Below are positions 39,648-49,142 of a stretch of DNA of 64,000 nt, in pieces; within the stretch, counting starts at the first letter, position 1; the number at the start of each line of letters is the position of its first letter. Both the position numbers and the translations under genes were made by a program. The DNA is from CAVOJY01 sp963696405 (lineage in GTDB: Bacteria > Chloroflexota > Limnocylindria > Limnocylindrales > CSP1-4), in the NCBI GenBank assembly GCA_963696405.1, contig CAVOJY010000006.1:124001-188000 (forward strand), written 5' to 3'. The notes below the pieces were generated by a model. That model did no database searches, was not told where the DNA came from, and saw only the letters and a program-made list of their open reading frames with translations.

Positions 39648-41120
39648 TCACGCTTCCTTCTTGCCCTCGTCGAAGACGAGCGCCTGCTGCTCGAGGAGCT
39701 CCGGCTTGCGCGAACGGACCCAGAGAACGTACACGATGCCAAGTGCAGCGACGATCAGGCAGAAGGCCACAATGGCGATGCCGTCCCGCCAGTCGGGCAG
39801 GCCCAGAAGGGTCTCGAAGAACGCCTTGTAGAGAACCCAGCCATCCACCACCAGGCCGATGATCGGGATGAGGATGTTGGTGAAGACGTTCCGCTTGCTG
39901 GGAACGATCCGGTTGAAGTAGAGGATGTTGGCCAGGTTGACGAACAGGTAGGTGACGAGGGCGAAGAACGCAATGGCCCCGGCCCACCAGACGAACGCCC
40001 GCACGATGTTGCCGTCGAGCCACCACGGCCACACGACGGTCGCGAGGATTGAGATGCCGAAGACGACGTGGTTGGCCGTCCAGGGAGTCTTGTACCGCGG
40101 GTGAAGCCCGCTGAGGGCGCTTGGCAGCGTGCCTTCGCGACCCATCGCGTAGAGGACGCGCGACGCACCCACCGCACACGCGACGTAAACGCCGGTCGCG
40201 GCTGTCAGGGCGGTCAGGATGACAAGGATCTTGCCGGCGCCCCAGTAGTCCGCGGCGATCGGGACGACCGGGGTCATGCCCTGGGCGACGAGGTCCTGGA
40301 CCTGGTCCATGGGCACGGCGATGCTGAGGGCATACATGCCGAAAATCCAGAACGCCGCCACGCCCAGCAACGAGAGGATGGTCGCCCGCGGGATCATCGT
40401 GCGGGGCGAATGGGACTCCTCGGCCACCGTGCTGATGACGTCGAAGCCCGTGTATGACAGGACCATGATGATCAGCGCGAGCCCGATGCCCGTGGTCCCG
40501 AGCCCTCCAAGCGCGTTCGGGTTGAACGGCTCCAGGCTGAGCTTGTCGAGGTTGGAAGCAAGGATCGTCAGGCAGAGCAGGCCGGCGACCAGGATCTCGA
40601 TGGTGATCATCACGATGCTGCCGCGGACCGACAGCTGGATGCCGCCGTAGACCAGGACGATCCCGATGAGCGTGATCACCGCCACGCCGATCAGGTAGGT
40701 GATGTAGGGGTCGATGCCCGTGATCCCGAAGAAGGCCATGAGCTCGTTGAAGTAGAGGCCGAAGAGGTAGGGCTGCAGGATCACGGCCACGATGTAGTAG
40801 CCGATGAGGATCCAGCCGATCCAGATCCCGGCTGACGGCGTCAGCGCACGCCAGAGCCAGGTGTAGGCGCTTCCGGCCGACGGCATCTCGCGGGCGATGA
40901 CGGCGTAGCTGACCGCCGTCGGCAGGGCGATCAGCAGTCCGAGGAAGATCATGAGCGGCGCGATGATCCCGACGTCGAGCGCCAGCGGGCCCCAGTTGCC
41001 GTAGAGGCCCAGGGCGGGCGACATCATGATCGCGCCCATCGTCGCGGCGCCGGCCAGGCCGACGACGCCGCGCTTGAGCGTTGTGCCTTCTGGCTGGCTT
41101 GTGGTCAACTCCTGACTCAT
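39648..41120 (-). CDS. APC-superfamily permease
   Basis: A 490-residue transporter with twelve predicted helices; opening motif KRGVVGLAGAATMGAIMMSPALGLYGNWG and then AREMPSAGSAYTWLW, the usual amino-acid/polyamine/organocation family signatures. The segments VLSYTGFDVISTVAEESHSPR and GASRVLYAMGREGTLPSALS are also typical. It starts at ATG 41120 with GGGAGGA eight bases upstream. It is the first gene of the ten-gene leftward catabolic operon, so it probably imports the pathway substrate. Since this family favours amino acids, amines or organic acids, the substrate may carry nitrogen or a carboxylate and not be a plain sugar. Confidence 0.9.
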   Translation of the reverse strand: MSQELTTSQPEGTTLKRGVVGLAGAATMGAIMMSPALGLYGNWGPLALDVGIIAPLMIFLGLLIALPTAVSYAVIAREMPSAGSAYTWLWRALTPSAGIWIGWILIGYYIVAVILQPYLFGLYFNELMAFFGITGIDPYITYLIGVAVITLIGIVLVYGGIQLSVRGSIVMITIEILVAGLLCLTILASNLDKLSLEPFNPNALGGLGTTGIGLALIIMVLSYTGFDVISTVAEESHSPRTMIPRATILSLLGVAAFWIFGMYALSIAVPMDQVQDLVAQGMTPVVPIAADYWGAGKILVILTALTAATGVYVACAVGASRVLYAMGREGTLPSALSGLHPRYKTPWTANHVVFGISILATVVWPWWLDGNIVRAFVWWAGAIAFFALVTYLFVNLANILYFNRIVPSKRNVFTNILIPIIGLVVDGWVLYKAFFETLLGLPDWRDGIAIVAFCLIVAALGIVYVLWVRSRKPELLEQQALVFDEGKKEA

Positions 41121-41186
41121 ACCGATAGTCCTCCCGAGCGGGGCGCCACGGCGAGAGCCGCGTCACCCGGACTCCATCCCTCGACA

Positions 41187-41207
41187 CGATGCGTTGCAGA
41201 CGCATCG
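41187..41207. promoter_or_regulatory. Inverted repeat, candidate operator of the catabolic operon
   Basis: Perfect 8-base arms CGATGCGT (41187-41194) and ACGCATCG (41200-41207) around a 5-base spacer, 67 bases upstream of the permease ATG. Position and symmetry suit a dimeric repressor such as GntR or LacI types. No -35/-10 pair is clear. Confidence 0.5.
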
Positions 41208-41306
41208 CCGCGCCGTTGCCGGCGCCCTCTCCCTTGCTCCTCCGGTTCACCCTCCTTTCAAGAGGCTGCCGGACGGGTCATGCCTGCCGCGGGTCGTCCG
41301 CCCTGC

Positions 41307-42638
41307 TCAGGCGCGAGCGATGCTCCGCGCAGCTCCGTCAATGCCATCCAGAGCCTGTTCGAGATCCGCCCGCGTGTGCAGGGCGGAGAAGCCGTGGTGC
41401 CAGGAGTAGTGGAAGTAGACCCCCCGCTCGATGGCCGCGCCGTAGAAGCGCGTCTCGAGGGCACGGTCGCAGCGGGCTGCCTCGCGGTAGGTCGTGGGCT
41501 CGCGGTCGAGCCCGAACAGCAGGTTGAACCGCGCGCCGGTCGCCTGGACCCATACCGTGAGCCCGGCGTCGGCGAAGATCCTGCGGAGTGCGGGATAGAA
41601 GGAGTCTTCCTTTGCCTTCATCTCGTCCCAGAACGCGGGCTCGGCGACCACGTCGAGGAAGGCGTTCGCCGCGAGGACGCCGATGGGGTGGGCGTTGAAC
41701 GTGCCGCTGTGGACCGCCTTGCCCACCGGGGCGCAGGCCTCCATGATGTCCCGCCGGCCGGCGAAGGCCGAGAGCGCCACGCCGCCCGCCAGGCACTTGC
41801 CGAGGGTGCACATGTCGGGGATCACGCCGAAGTAACCCTGAGCGCACGACGGCCCGGTGCGGAAGCCGGAAAGGATCTCGTCGAAGATGAGCACCACGCC
41901 ATGCTTCGCCGTGAGCTCGCGGACCGCCTGCAGGTAGCCCGGCAGGGGCATGATCCCGCCCGAGTTGTAGTTGATCGGCTCCATGATCACCGCGGCGATC
42001 TCGGGCCCCTGCGCCACGAGCGTCCGCTCCAGCGCGTCCACGTCGTTCCAGGGGAGCACGATCACCTCGTCGGCGTCCTCCGGCGGCATGCCCGCGCTCT
42101 CGGGGATCTTCGCAGGGGCATCGGGCGGCCCAGCCTGCGCGAGCGGAGGCCAGCTGCTGTAACCCAGCACGTCGCTGAAGCCGTGGAAGTGGCCCTCGAA
42201 CTTCACCAGCTTGAAGCGCCCCGTGTAGGCGCGGGCGGTCCGCACGGCGTGCCAGGTCGTCTCCGTCCCCGAGCCCGTGAAGCGGACCTGTTCGGCGCAG
42301 GGGACCATCTCGCCGATCTTGCGGGCGACCTCGGCCTGGTACTCCAGTTCGAACGCGCAGAGGATGCCAAGGTCGAGCGACTGCTGTACCGCCTTGCGGA
42401 TCGCGGGGTGCCCGTGGCCGAGCAGCGCGGCCCCGAAGGACATGTGGAGGTCGATGTACTCGCGGCCGTCAACATCCCACAGGCGCGAACCCTCGCCGCG
42501 CGCCGCGAAGAAGGGACGGCCGAGCGCAGGGTGGAAGCGCGCGGCAGCGGAAACCCCGCCGGGAAGGTAGCGCTGCGCGATCTCGTAGAGCCGGTCCGAT
42601 TCCGACCGGGACCCAGCCGAACCTCCGCCCGTGGCCAC
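41307..42638 (-). CDS. Class III PLP aminotransferase (glutamate-1-semialdehyde aminomutase-like)
   Basis: A 443-residue fold-type I PLP enzyme of aminotransferase class III. Seen are WDVDGREYIDLHMSFGAALLGHGHP, the cofactor loop FTGSGTETTWHAVRTAR, the Asp of VLIFDEILSGFRTG and the Schiff-base lysine in CTLGKCLAGGVALSAFAG. The closest-looking group is GSA 2,1-aminomutase-like proteins, but the catabolic setting makes heme synthesis unlikely. The start is GTG 42638, with GGAGGAGGA five bases upstream. The gene lies between the permease operon and a divergent GntR regulator. It probably transaminates a semialdehyde or keto intermediate; the substrate is undefined. Confidence 0.88.
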   Translation of the reverse strand: MATGGGSAGSRSESDRLYEIAQRYLPGGVSAAARFHPALGRPFFAARGEGSRLWDVDGREYIDLHMSFGAALLGHGHPAIRKAVQQSLDLGILCAFELEYQAEVARKIGEMVPCAEQVRFTGSGTETTWHAVRTARAYTGRFKLVKFEGHFHGFSDVLGYSSWPPLAQAGPPDAPAKIPESAGMPPEDADEVIVLPWNDVDALERTLVAQGPEIAAVIMEPINYNSGGIMPLPGYLQAVRELTAKHGVVLIFDEILSGFRTGPSCAQGYFGVIPDMCTLGKCLAGGVALSAFAGRRDIMEACAPVGKAVHSGTFNAHPIGVLAANAFLDVVAEPAFWDEMKAKEDSFYPALRRIFADAGLTVWVQATGARFNLLFGLDREPTTYREAARCDRALETRFYGAAIERGVYFHYSWHHGFSALHTRADLEQALDGIDGAARSIARA

Positions 42639-42742
42639 CGCTATCCTCCTCCATCGGACGCACAGCACATCGCGCGTCCCGCAGCACGCTCGATACGATC
42701 CTCGCACACGCAGAATCGCGCTCTGGCGCCCCAGGCGCTTTT

Positions 42743-42757
42743 GTGATATTAGATCAC
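42743..42757. promoter_or_regulatory. GTGAT-N5-ATCAC palindrome, likely GntR operator
   Basis: A perfect inverted repeat GTGAT-ATTAG-ATCAC in an AT-rich island within very GC-rich DNA. It lies in the 172-base divergent gap between the aminotransferase (start 42638, leftward) and the GntR-type regulator (start 42811, rightward). Its place suggests autoregulation and control of both sides. Confidence 0.6.
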
Positions 42758-42810
42758 GCGTCAAGCGTCTTGCGGCCGGTTCCCGGCAGGCCAAGCGGGA
42801 GGGCAATGGG

Positions 42811-43563
42811 ATGGTGCGACATCGCGGCGATGACGTCCTCGATGCCGTCTTCGGTGCGCCCCAGGACAGCCGGACCATGGCCGAAGTCGTCGCCCAGCGC
42901 CTCAAGACGGCAATCGTGGACGGCCAGCTGCCACCCGGCACGCCGCTTCGCCTGGCCCAGATCTCCGAGCGGCTCGGGGTCAGCGTCATGCCCGTGCGCG
43001 ACGCGCTCCGGCAACTCGAGGCGGAGCGGCTCGTGGAGATCAGGCCGCGTCGAGGGGCCGTGGTGACGGACCTCTCCATCGAGGACGCCGAGGAAACGTA
43101 CGCCGTCCGCGTCGCGCTCGAGGCACTGGCCGCGCGCCACGCGACCGAGAGGCTGACCGACGCGGACCTCGATGAGATCAGGGAGGCGTTCGGCCGCATG
43201 ACGGACGCCCAGCGCTCGGGCGATCTGCGGGCGTTCATCGACGCCGACCACGTCTTCCACCACCGCCTTTACCAGGCCTCTCAGCGGGATCGCCTCATCC
43301 GCAACATCTCGGAGCTCGTCGATCGAAGCCGTCGTTACGCGCCCATCACGTACCGCGCCTGGCAGCCCCTCGACGCCGGGATCGCGGCCCACCGGCCGAT
43401 CCTGGAGGCCATCGAGGCGCGCGATCCGGCCCTCGTCGAGCGCCTCACCTTCGAGCACATGTCCGCCGCGGCGACGCGCCTCGTCACCGCCCTGCAGCTG
43501 GAGGCAAGCGAACGCGCCCGGACCTTGCGGCGGCGGCGCGACGGCGCTCACGCACACCGCTAG
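42811..43563 (+). CDS. GntR-family regulator with FCD ligand-binding domain
   Basis: A 250-residue transcription factor. The winged helix spans about residues 23-90 (VAQRLKTAIVDGQLPPG, LAQISERLGVSVMPVRDAL, RLVEIRPRRGAVVTDL). The C-terminal FCD domain has metal/ligand residues in DADHVFHHRLYQAS and AHRPILEAIEARD. The ATG at 42811 is preceded by GGGAGGG. FCD regulators usually sense organic or sugar acids and repress catabolic genes. It starts a rightward group with the dehydrogenase and tandem UroD-like gene and probably controls the leftward genes as well through the palindrome upstream. Confidence 0.92.
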   Translation: MVRHRGDDVLDAVFGAPQDSRTMAEVVAQRLKTAIVDGQLPPGTPLRLAQISERLGVSVMPVRDALRQLEAERLVEIRPRRGAVVTDLSIEDAEETYAVRVALEALAARHATERLTDADLDEIREAFGRMTDAQRSGDLRAFIDADHVFHHRLYQASQRDRLIRNISELVDRSRRYAPITYRAWQPLDAGIAAHRPILEAIEARDPALVERLTFEHMSAAATRLVTALQLEASERARTLRRRRDGAHAHR

Positions 43564-43580
43564 CCGAGAGGAGTTCCCTG

Positions 43581-44642
43581 ATGCGACAGATCCGGATCGC
43601 GGTCATCCCCGGCGACGGGATCGGACAGGAAGTCGTTCCCGTCGCCGTGGACCTGCTGCGGGCGGTCACCGAAGCGGGCGGCCAGGCGCGGCTCTCTTTC
43701 GAGGAGTACCCCTGGGGCTGCGACTACTACCTCGCCGAGGGGCGGATGATGCCGGACGACGCGCTGGACCGGCTGCGGCCCGCGGACGCCATCTTCCTGG
43801 GCGCCATCGGCGATCCGGCGAGGGTCCCGGACCACGTCTCGCTGTGGGGCCTGCTGCTGCCCATCCGGCGGAGCTTCTCGCAGGCCGTCAACATCCGGCC
43901 GGCTCGCTTCCTGGAGGGCATGCAGACTCCCCTTCGCGATCCCGGGTCCTTCGACCTGATCGTCGTCCGCGAGAACGCGGAGGGCGAGTACTCGCAGGTC
44001 GGGGGCCTCATCGGCGAGGGCCCCGACGAGACGGCCATGCAGGTGAGCGTCTTCACCCGGCGGGGCTGCGAGCGCGTCATGCACTACGCCTTCGGGCAGG
44101 CCCGTGGCCGACGGCGGCGGGTGACCAGCGCCACGAAATCGAACGCGGTCATCCACACCATGCCCTTCTGGGACCGCGTCTTCCGGGAGGTGGCCGCCGG
44201 GTACTCCGACGTGGCCACCGAGTCGGTCCACCTCGATGCCCTGCTGGCCCGCCTCGTCCGCGATCCCGGCTCGCTCGACGTGGTGGTGGCCAGCAACCTC
44301 TTCGGCGACCTGCTGACCGATCTTGCCGGGGCGCTCATGGGGAGCATCGGCGTCGCGCCGGCGGCGAACCTCAACCTCGACGGCACCGCCCCGTCCATGT
44401 TCGAACCCGTGCACGGCTCGGCGCCCGACATCGCGGGGAAGGGAATCGCGAACCCCCTGGGCCAGGCCTGGACGGGTGTCCTCATGCTGGAGCACCTCGG
44501 CCTGCCCGAGGAGGCGGGCCGGCTCTTCGATGCCATCAGGTCGGTGATCCGCGACGGCGAGGTGACGCGCGACATGGGCGGCAACCTGGCGACCGCCGAG
44601 GTGAGCACTCGCCTCCTGCGGCACGTGCAGAACGCGGACTGA
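43581..44642 (+). CDS. Tartrate/D-malate/isopropylmalate-type decarboxylating dehydrogenase
   Basis: Beta-decarboxylating hydroxyacid dehydrogenase of 353 residues. Family marks: the N-terminal IAVIPGDGIGQEVVP, the DLIVVRENAEGEYSQVGG loop, the KSNAVIHTMPFWDRVF lysine region, the metal site SNLFGDLLTDLAG and the cofactor region FEPVHGSAPDIAGKGIANPLG. The ENAEGEYS loop and lack of an isopropylmalate-type substrate loop favour the tartrate or D-malate dehydrogenase group. It starts at ATG 43581, 17 bases after the regulator. It would oxidise and decarboxylate a 2-hydroxydiacid from the pathway, linking it to central metabolism. Confidence 0.88.
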   Translation: MRQIRIAVIPGDGIGQEVVPVAVDLLRAVTEAGGQARLSFEEYPWGCDYYLAEGRMMPDDALDRLRPADAIFLGAIGDPARVPDHVSLWGLLLPIRRSFSQAVNIRPARFLEGMQTPLRDPGSFDLIVVRENAEGEYSQVGGLIGEGPDETAMQVSVFTRRGCERVMHYAFGQARGRRRRVTSATKSNAVIHTMPFWDRVFREVAAGYSDVATESVHLDALLARLVRDPGSLDVVVASNLFGDLLTDLAGALMGSIGVAPAANLNLDGTAPSMFEPVHGSAPDIAGKGIANPLGQAWTGVLMLEHLGLPEEAGRLFDAIRSVIRDGEVTRDMGGNLATAEVSTRLLRHVQNAD

Positions 44643-44668
44643 AAGGGGTGGGGAGTGGTGAGACGGCC

Positions 44669-46914
44669 ATGTCCGGCGAGATGACGTCGCGGGAGCGCGT
44701 CGCTGCCGCGCTGCGGCGCGAGGTGCCCGACCGCGTGCCGTACTGCGAGGAGTACGTGAGCCGGCCGTTTGCGGAGCGCCTCCTGGGATGGCCCCAGTCG
44801 GCGAACGAGGCGGTCGACCTCGAGGACAACGAGTTCACCGTGGACGAGTACAAGGAGCTCGCTGGCTTCCTCGGTCTCGACAACATCACGTTCGTCCTCC
44901 GGGCGCCGGTCTACGCGGAGAAGCACGCCGGGCAGGACGGGATCCTCTACTACGGCCGGGGCCTGATCGAGTCGGACAAGGACCTGGCCATGGTTCGGCT
45001 TCCCGACCCGAACGACGATGCTCTCTACGCAGAGGCAGCACAGTTCGCCCGGCAGAAGGGCGATTTCTCGGCCTGGTTCAACACCCGCATCGGCATCTTC
45101 TCCACGATGCTGAGCATGGGGCTCGAAGGGTTCAGCCTGGCTCTCTACGACGACCTCCCGCTCATCGAGCGGCTGCTCGACATGTACGTCGATTGGATCG
45201 AGGTCGTGGCCGAACGAGCCTGCCGGCTCGGCTTCGACGTCTTCGTCTCGACCGACGACTTCGCCTTCAACACGGCGCCCTTCTTCTCCCCGCAGGTCTT
45301 CCGCGACCTCGTGCTGCCCCGCTACCGGCGGGTGGCCCGGAAGATCAGCCTGCCGTGGGTCATCCACAGCGACGGCGACATCACGTCGCTCCTGGACGAT
45401 CTCGTCTCCGTCGGGATCGCGGCAACCCACCCGAATGAACCAGCCGCCATGGACATCCGGGCGGTCAAGCGCGCCTACGAAGACCGGATCTGCGTCCTGG
45501 GCAACGTGGACCTCAACCTCCTCGCGCTGGGAACGCCCGACGAGGTGGATCTCGAAGTGCGCGGTCTCATCCGCGATCTCGCGCCGGGGGGCGGGTACAT
45601 CCTCACCAGCGGCAACAGCCTGACGGGCTACTGCCGGGCGGAGAACGTGCTGGCCATGTCGACGGCCGTCCGCACGGTACGGCACCTACCCGATCGTTCC
45701 GTGAGCACGCCATCCCACCGGGAACGGATGCTGCGGGCCATCCGCGGCGAGCCAACCGACCTCATCCCCTGGGCGCCCCGCATGGACCTGTGGGCCATCG
45801 CGAACCGCGCACGCGGGACCCTCCCCCCGGAGCTGGTCGGGCTTGACCTGCCGGGGATCTCCGACGCGTTCGGCTTCGGCTATCGGGTCGTCCAGGCCGA
45901 TTTCTACACCCAGTGGTGGACGACCGAAGACCTCGCTCTCCTTGGGCTGGGCATCGAGAACCGCCCGGACTTCCCGTTCCGGGTCGAGGTGGCGGACCTG
46001 CCCCTCGACGTCCAGGTGGCCGGCCAAACGTACAGGACCACGGTCGCCACGCCGGCCGGACCGCTGGTCACCGAGTTCATGCTTACCGACGAGATGGTCC
46101 GCGACGGCGCCTACTCTCCGTACGCCTCCCGGCGAGCGATACAGAGCCCGGACGATCTCGAGCGCGTGGCGCAGGTCTTCGAGCACCTGCACGTCGTGCC
46201 CACGCCGGACGGCTTTGCCGCCTACCGCGAGCGGATCGGCGATCGAGGGCTCGCCGTTGCCCAGGGGGTCATCGGGGCGTCACCGATCCATCTTGTCCAG
46301 CACGACCTGATGGAGCTCGATTCGTTCATCTACCTGTATCACGACGATCCGGATGCCCTCCACCAGCTTGCCGCCCGCATGGAGCCGTTCTTCGAGTCGG
46401 TGCTGGAGGCCGTGCTCGCCAGCGAGGTCGAGATCTTCCTGTGGGGCGCCAACTACGACCAGTCGGTCACCTGGCCCGACTTCTTCCGCGATGAGATCGC
46501 CCCCTGGCTCCGCCGAACGAGCGATCGCGCTCACGCAGCGGGAAGCTCCTCCTGGCCCACGCCGATGGCGAGAACCATGCGCTGCTCCCCTTCTACCCGG
46601 GGTGCGGGATCGACGTCGCCGAGTCGGTCTGCACGCGACCCATGGTGCGCAACTCGCTGGCGGAGGTCCGAGCCGGGTTCGGTCCCGGCACCACGGTCTG
46701 GGGCGGGCTCCCGTCGGTGGCGCTGCTCGACTCGGTCATGGACGACGCGGCCTTCGAGACGTTCCTGGACGGGGTGTTCGACGAGCTGGGCACCGGCGAG
46801 CGGCTCATCCTCGGCGTATCGGACAACGTGCCCCCCGACGCCAAGCTCTCGCGTCTCGACATGATCGCGGACCGCATCCGGGCGTTCGGTCCGGTGCGCC
46901 CGGCGCCGCGGTGA
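44669..46914 (+). CDS. Tandem fusion of two UroD-superfamily domains, one frameshift
   Basis: One reading frame covers two barrel domains. Domain 1 (about residues 1-335) starts MTSRERVAAALRREVPDRVPY and contains SLPWVIHSDGDITSLLDDL and GNVDLNLLALGTPDEVD. Domain 2 starts HRERMLRAIRGEPTDLIPWAPRMDLW. It runs in the same frame to about 46541; a shift beside GGG then links to KLLLAHADGENHALLPFY and CGIDVAESVCTRPM, ending at 46914. Joined length is about 748 residues. Neither domain has the HemE arginine signature; the zinc-site position reads HSDGD and HADGE, not HxCGD. Normally such domains are separate genes, so either a real fusion exists or a stop has been lost. It lies 26 bases after the dehydrogenase and belongs to the GntR-led operon. 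Chemistry is unknown. Confidence 0.75.
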
Positions 46915-46921
46915 CGCCGGG

Positions 46922-47098
46922 TCAGAACGGGAAGACCATGGCCCGCATGACGAGGCTGGCGACGGCGTAGACGATCACGAGGAGCACGGCGACGAACGCG
47001 AGGAGGAAGGCGAGCGGGGCCAACCAGCGAGCCGACCCGATCTCCCCGTGGCCCGGCCGCGGCCGAGGGCCGTAGGCGTTCGTCTCGATCGACTGCAT
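46922..47098 (-). CDS. Small single-helix membrane protein
   Basis: A 58-residue protein starting at ATG 47098 (MQSIETNAYGPRPRPGHGE), with GGGAGAGG six bases upstream. After a polar 20-residue head comes one long hydrophobic helix (WLAPLAFLLAFVAVLLVIVYAVASLVM) and a short tail. It is convergent with the UroD fusion, seven bases away. A function cannot be assigned. Confidence 0.6.
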   Translation of the reverse strand: MQSIETNAYGPRPRPGHGEIGSARWLAPLAFLLAFVAVLLVIVYAVASLVMRAMVFPF

Positions 47099-47183
47099 CG
47101 ACGACCTCTCCCTTGCATGCGTTGAGACAGGAAACACGGAAGCGGATGGGCGGCATCAGGAACCAGAAGTACTGCGGCCGGCG

Positions 47184-47215
47184 GAACTCCGTTCAGCGAT
47201 GAACTCCCTTCAGCG
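47184..47215 (+). repeat. Two-copy 15-bp duplication at the psuG start
   Basis: gaactccgttcagcg (47184-47198) is followed by gaactcccttcagcg (47201-47215), one base different, period 17. The ATG at 47199 lies between the copies. Confidence 0.6.
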
Positions 47216-48225
47216 GGTGGGGCTGCGGGTAGACTGCGAAGGTGAACGCATCGATCAGGTGAATCGCATCGATCCGGTCGTGGTGCTGCCCGAGGTGGCG
47301 CGGGCGCTCGAGGAGGGGCGAGGCGTGGTCGCGCTCGAGAGCACGATCATCAGCCACGGGCTGCCCCGGCCGCGGAACCTGGAGGTCGCGGCGCAGATCG
47401 AGGCCACGGTCCGTGGCGAGGGCGCCATGCCGGCGACGATCGCGCGTCGTCGAGGGCCGAGTGCACGTGGGGTTGGATGCCGCGTTGCTGGAACGCGTCG
47501 CCCTTGCCGACGACGCCGCCAAGCTGAGCCTGCGGGACCTGCCCGTGGCGGTCGCGAGCGGCCTGACCGGTGCGACCACGGTGGCCAGCACGGCCTTCCT
47601 CGCTGCGCGCTGCGGCATCGCCGTCTTCGCCACCGGCGGGCTGGGCGGCGTCCACCGCGAGGCCGGGAGGACGTTCGACGAATCGGCCGACCTCCACGCG
47701 CTGACGGAGACGCCGATCGCGGTGGTCTGCTCGGGCGTCAAGTCGATCCTCGACGTGCCGGCCACGCTGGAGCGCCTGGAGTCGCTGTCCGTCGCGGTGG
47801 TCGGCTACCGAACCACCCGGTTCCCGGGCTTCTACGTCACCGACTCCGGCTGCGAAATCGCCTGGAGCGCGGACGATCCTGCGGGAGTGGCGCGGATCCT
47901 GGCCGCTCGACGGCTGCTCGGGATTCGAAGCGCCCTGGTCGTGGCGAACCCCCTGCCGACGAACCTGCAGCTCGACCCCCGCGAACACGACCGCGTCCTG
48001 CGGGCGGCCCTGGGCGACGCGGCTGCGCAGGGCGTTTCCGGCAAGGACGTCACGCCGTTCCTCCTGGCACGGTTCCACGAGGCGACCGGTGGGCGGAGCG
48101 TCGAGGTGAACATCCAGATCATCCTGCGCAACGCCGCGCTCGCAGCCGAGATCGCCGTCGCGGTCGCGGGCGCGGACGCAGGCGCGGACGCCGGCGCGGA
48201 CGCCGCTGCGCGGACCGGGCCATGA
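47199..48225 (+). CDS. psuG: Pseudouridine-5'-phosphate glycosidase, one frameshift
   Basis: Splits pseudouridine 5'-phosphate into uracil and ribose 5-phosphate. Conserved parts are EVARALEEGRGVVALESTIISHGLPRP, LSLRDLPVAVASGLTGATTVAST, GIAVFATGGLGGVHR, SGVKSILDVPATLE, VGYRTTRFPGFYV and NPLPTNLQLD. The first 83 or so codons are in one frame and the rest in another; the change is near 47447-47455 between PATIA and VVEGRVHVGL. I keep ATG 47199, but a GTG at 47259 would fit the family start better. The C-terminus carries a repeated GADA stretch of low complexity. The stop overlaps the ATG of the kinase gene (ATGA). Confidence 0.9.
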
Positions 48226-49142
48226 CCGCGATCGTCGTCGCGGGCGACATCCTCGTCGATGTCCTCGTCCGGATCGACGCGCCGCTCGCGCTCGAGAGCG
48301 ACACGCCTGCCCGGACGACCCTGAGCGGCGGCGGGTCGGCGGCCAACGTCGCGGCCTGGCTGGCGGCGACCGGCCAGGACGTCACCTTCGTCGGCGGGGT
48401 CGGGGACGACGTGCTGGGCCGCGGGCAGGAGGCGGACCTGCGGGCGCTCGGCGTCCGGACGCGGATGCGGATTGACGCAAGCCAGCCAACAGGCACGTGC
48501 GTCGTCATCGTCACCGCCGACGGGCGCCGGACGATGTTTCCCGACCCGGGCGCGGGCGACCTCGAGCCCGACGACCTCCCGGCCGATGCGTTCCGTCCCG
48601 GGGCGCATCTCCATCTCTCCGGCTACTCGCTGATCCGAGAGCGCAGCCGTGAAGCCGGCCTCCTCGCCCTCGAGATGGCGCGGGCGGCCGGCATGACCAT
48701 CTCGGTGGATGCTTCGTCGGCGGCTCCGCTCGCCGCGGCCGGCCCGGCCGCCTTCCTCCGCTGGATCGCCGGGACGGACCTGCTCTTCGCGAACCAGGCG
48801 GAAGCGACGGTACTGACCGGTCAGCGCGATCCCGTTGCTGCCGGCCGCCGCCTCTCCGCGTCGGTGGGCCGGGCGGTCGTGCTCAAGCTGGGCTCGGCCG
48901 GGGCGCTGCGGGTGGACCGGACGGGCGCGGTCGACCGTGTCCCTGCGGAAGCCAGCGAAGTCGTCGACACGACCGGAGCCGGCGACGCATTTGACGCGGG
49001 GTTCCTGGCAGCCCGGCTGTCCGGCTCCTCGCCGGTCGAGGCGATGACGGCGGGCGTCCGGCTGGCAGCCCGGGCCGTGTCGAAGGTGGGCGCCAGGCCC
49101 AGCGGCGGGCGGCCCCGGGGCGGGTCGGCCTCAGCGTCCTAG
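48222..49142 (+). CDS. psuK: PfkB-family sugar kinase, probably pseudouridine kinase
   Basis: A 306-residue ribokinase-family enzyme. N-terminal substrate site TLSGGGSAANVAAWLAATG, the acceptor strand FVGGVGDDVLGRGQ and the C-terminal DTTGAGDAFDAGF anion-hole/catalytic Asp motif are clear. Coupling to psuG by an ATGA overlap makes pseudouridine phosphorylation its likely role, supplying the glycosidase substrate. The tail after ARPSGG is Gly/Ser-rich. Its stop overlaps the convergent DoxX stop by three bases. A uridine-like importer is not seen nearby. Confidence 0.88.
   Translation: MTAIVVAGDILVDVLVRIDAPLALESDTPARTTLSGGGSAANVAAWLAATGQDVTFVGGVGDDVLGRGQEADLRALGVRTRMRIDASQPTGTCVVIVTADGRRTMFPDPGAGDLEPDDLPADAFRPGAHLHLSGYSLIRERSREAGLLALEMARAAGMTISVDASSAAPLAAAGPAAFLRWIAGTDLLFANQAEATVLTGQRDPVAAGRRLSASVGRAVVLKLGSAGALRVDRTGAVDRVPAEASEVVDTTGAGDAFDAGFLAARLSGSSPVEAMTAGVRLAARAVSKVGARPSGGRPRGGSASAS

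Noticed and set aside
41307..42638. Naming the class III aminotransferase hemL
   Set aside because: It is aminomutase-like in sequence, but its neighbours are catabolic and regulatory genes with no tetrapyrrole genes nearby.
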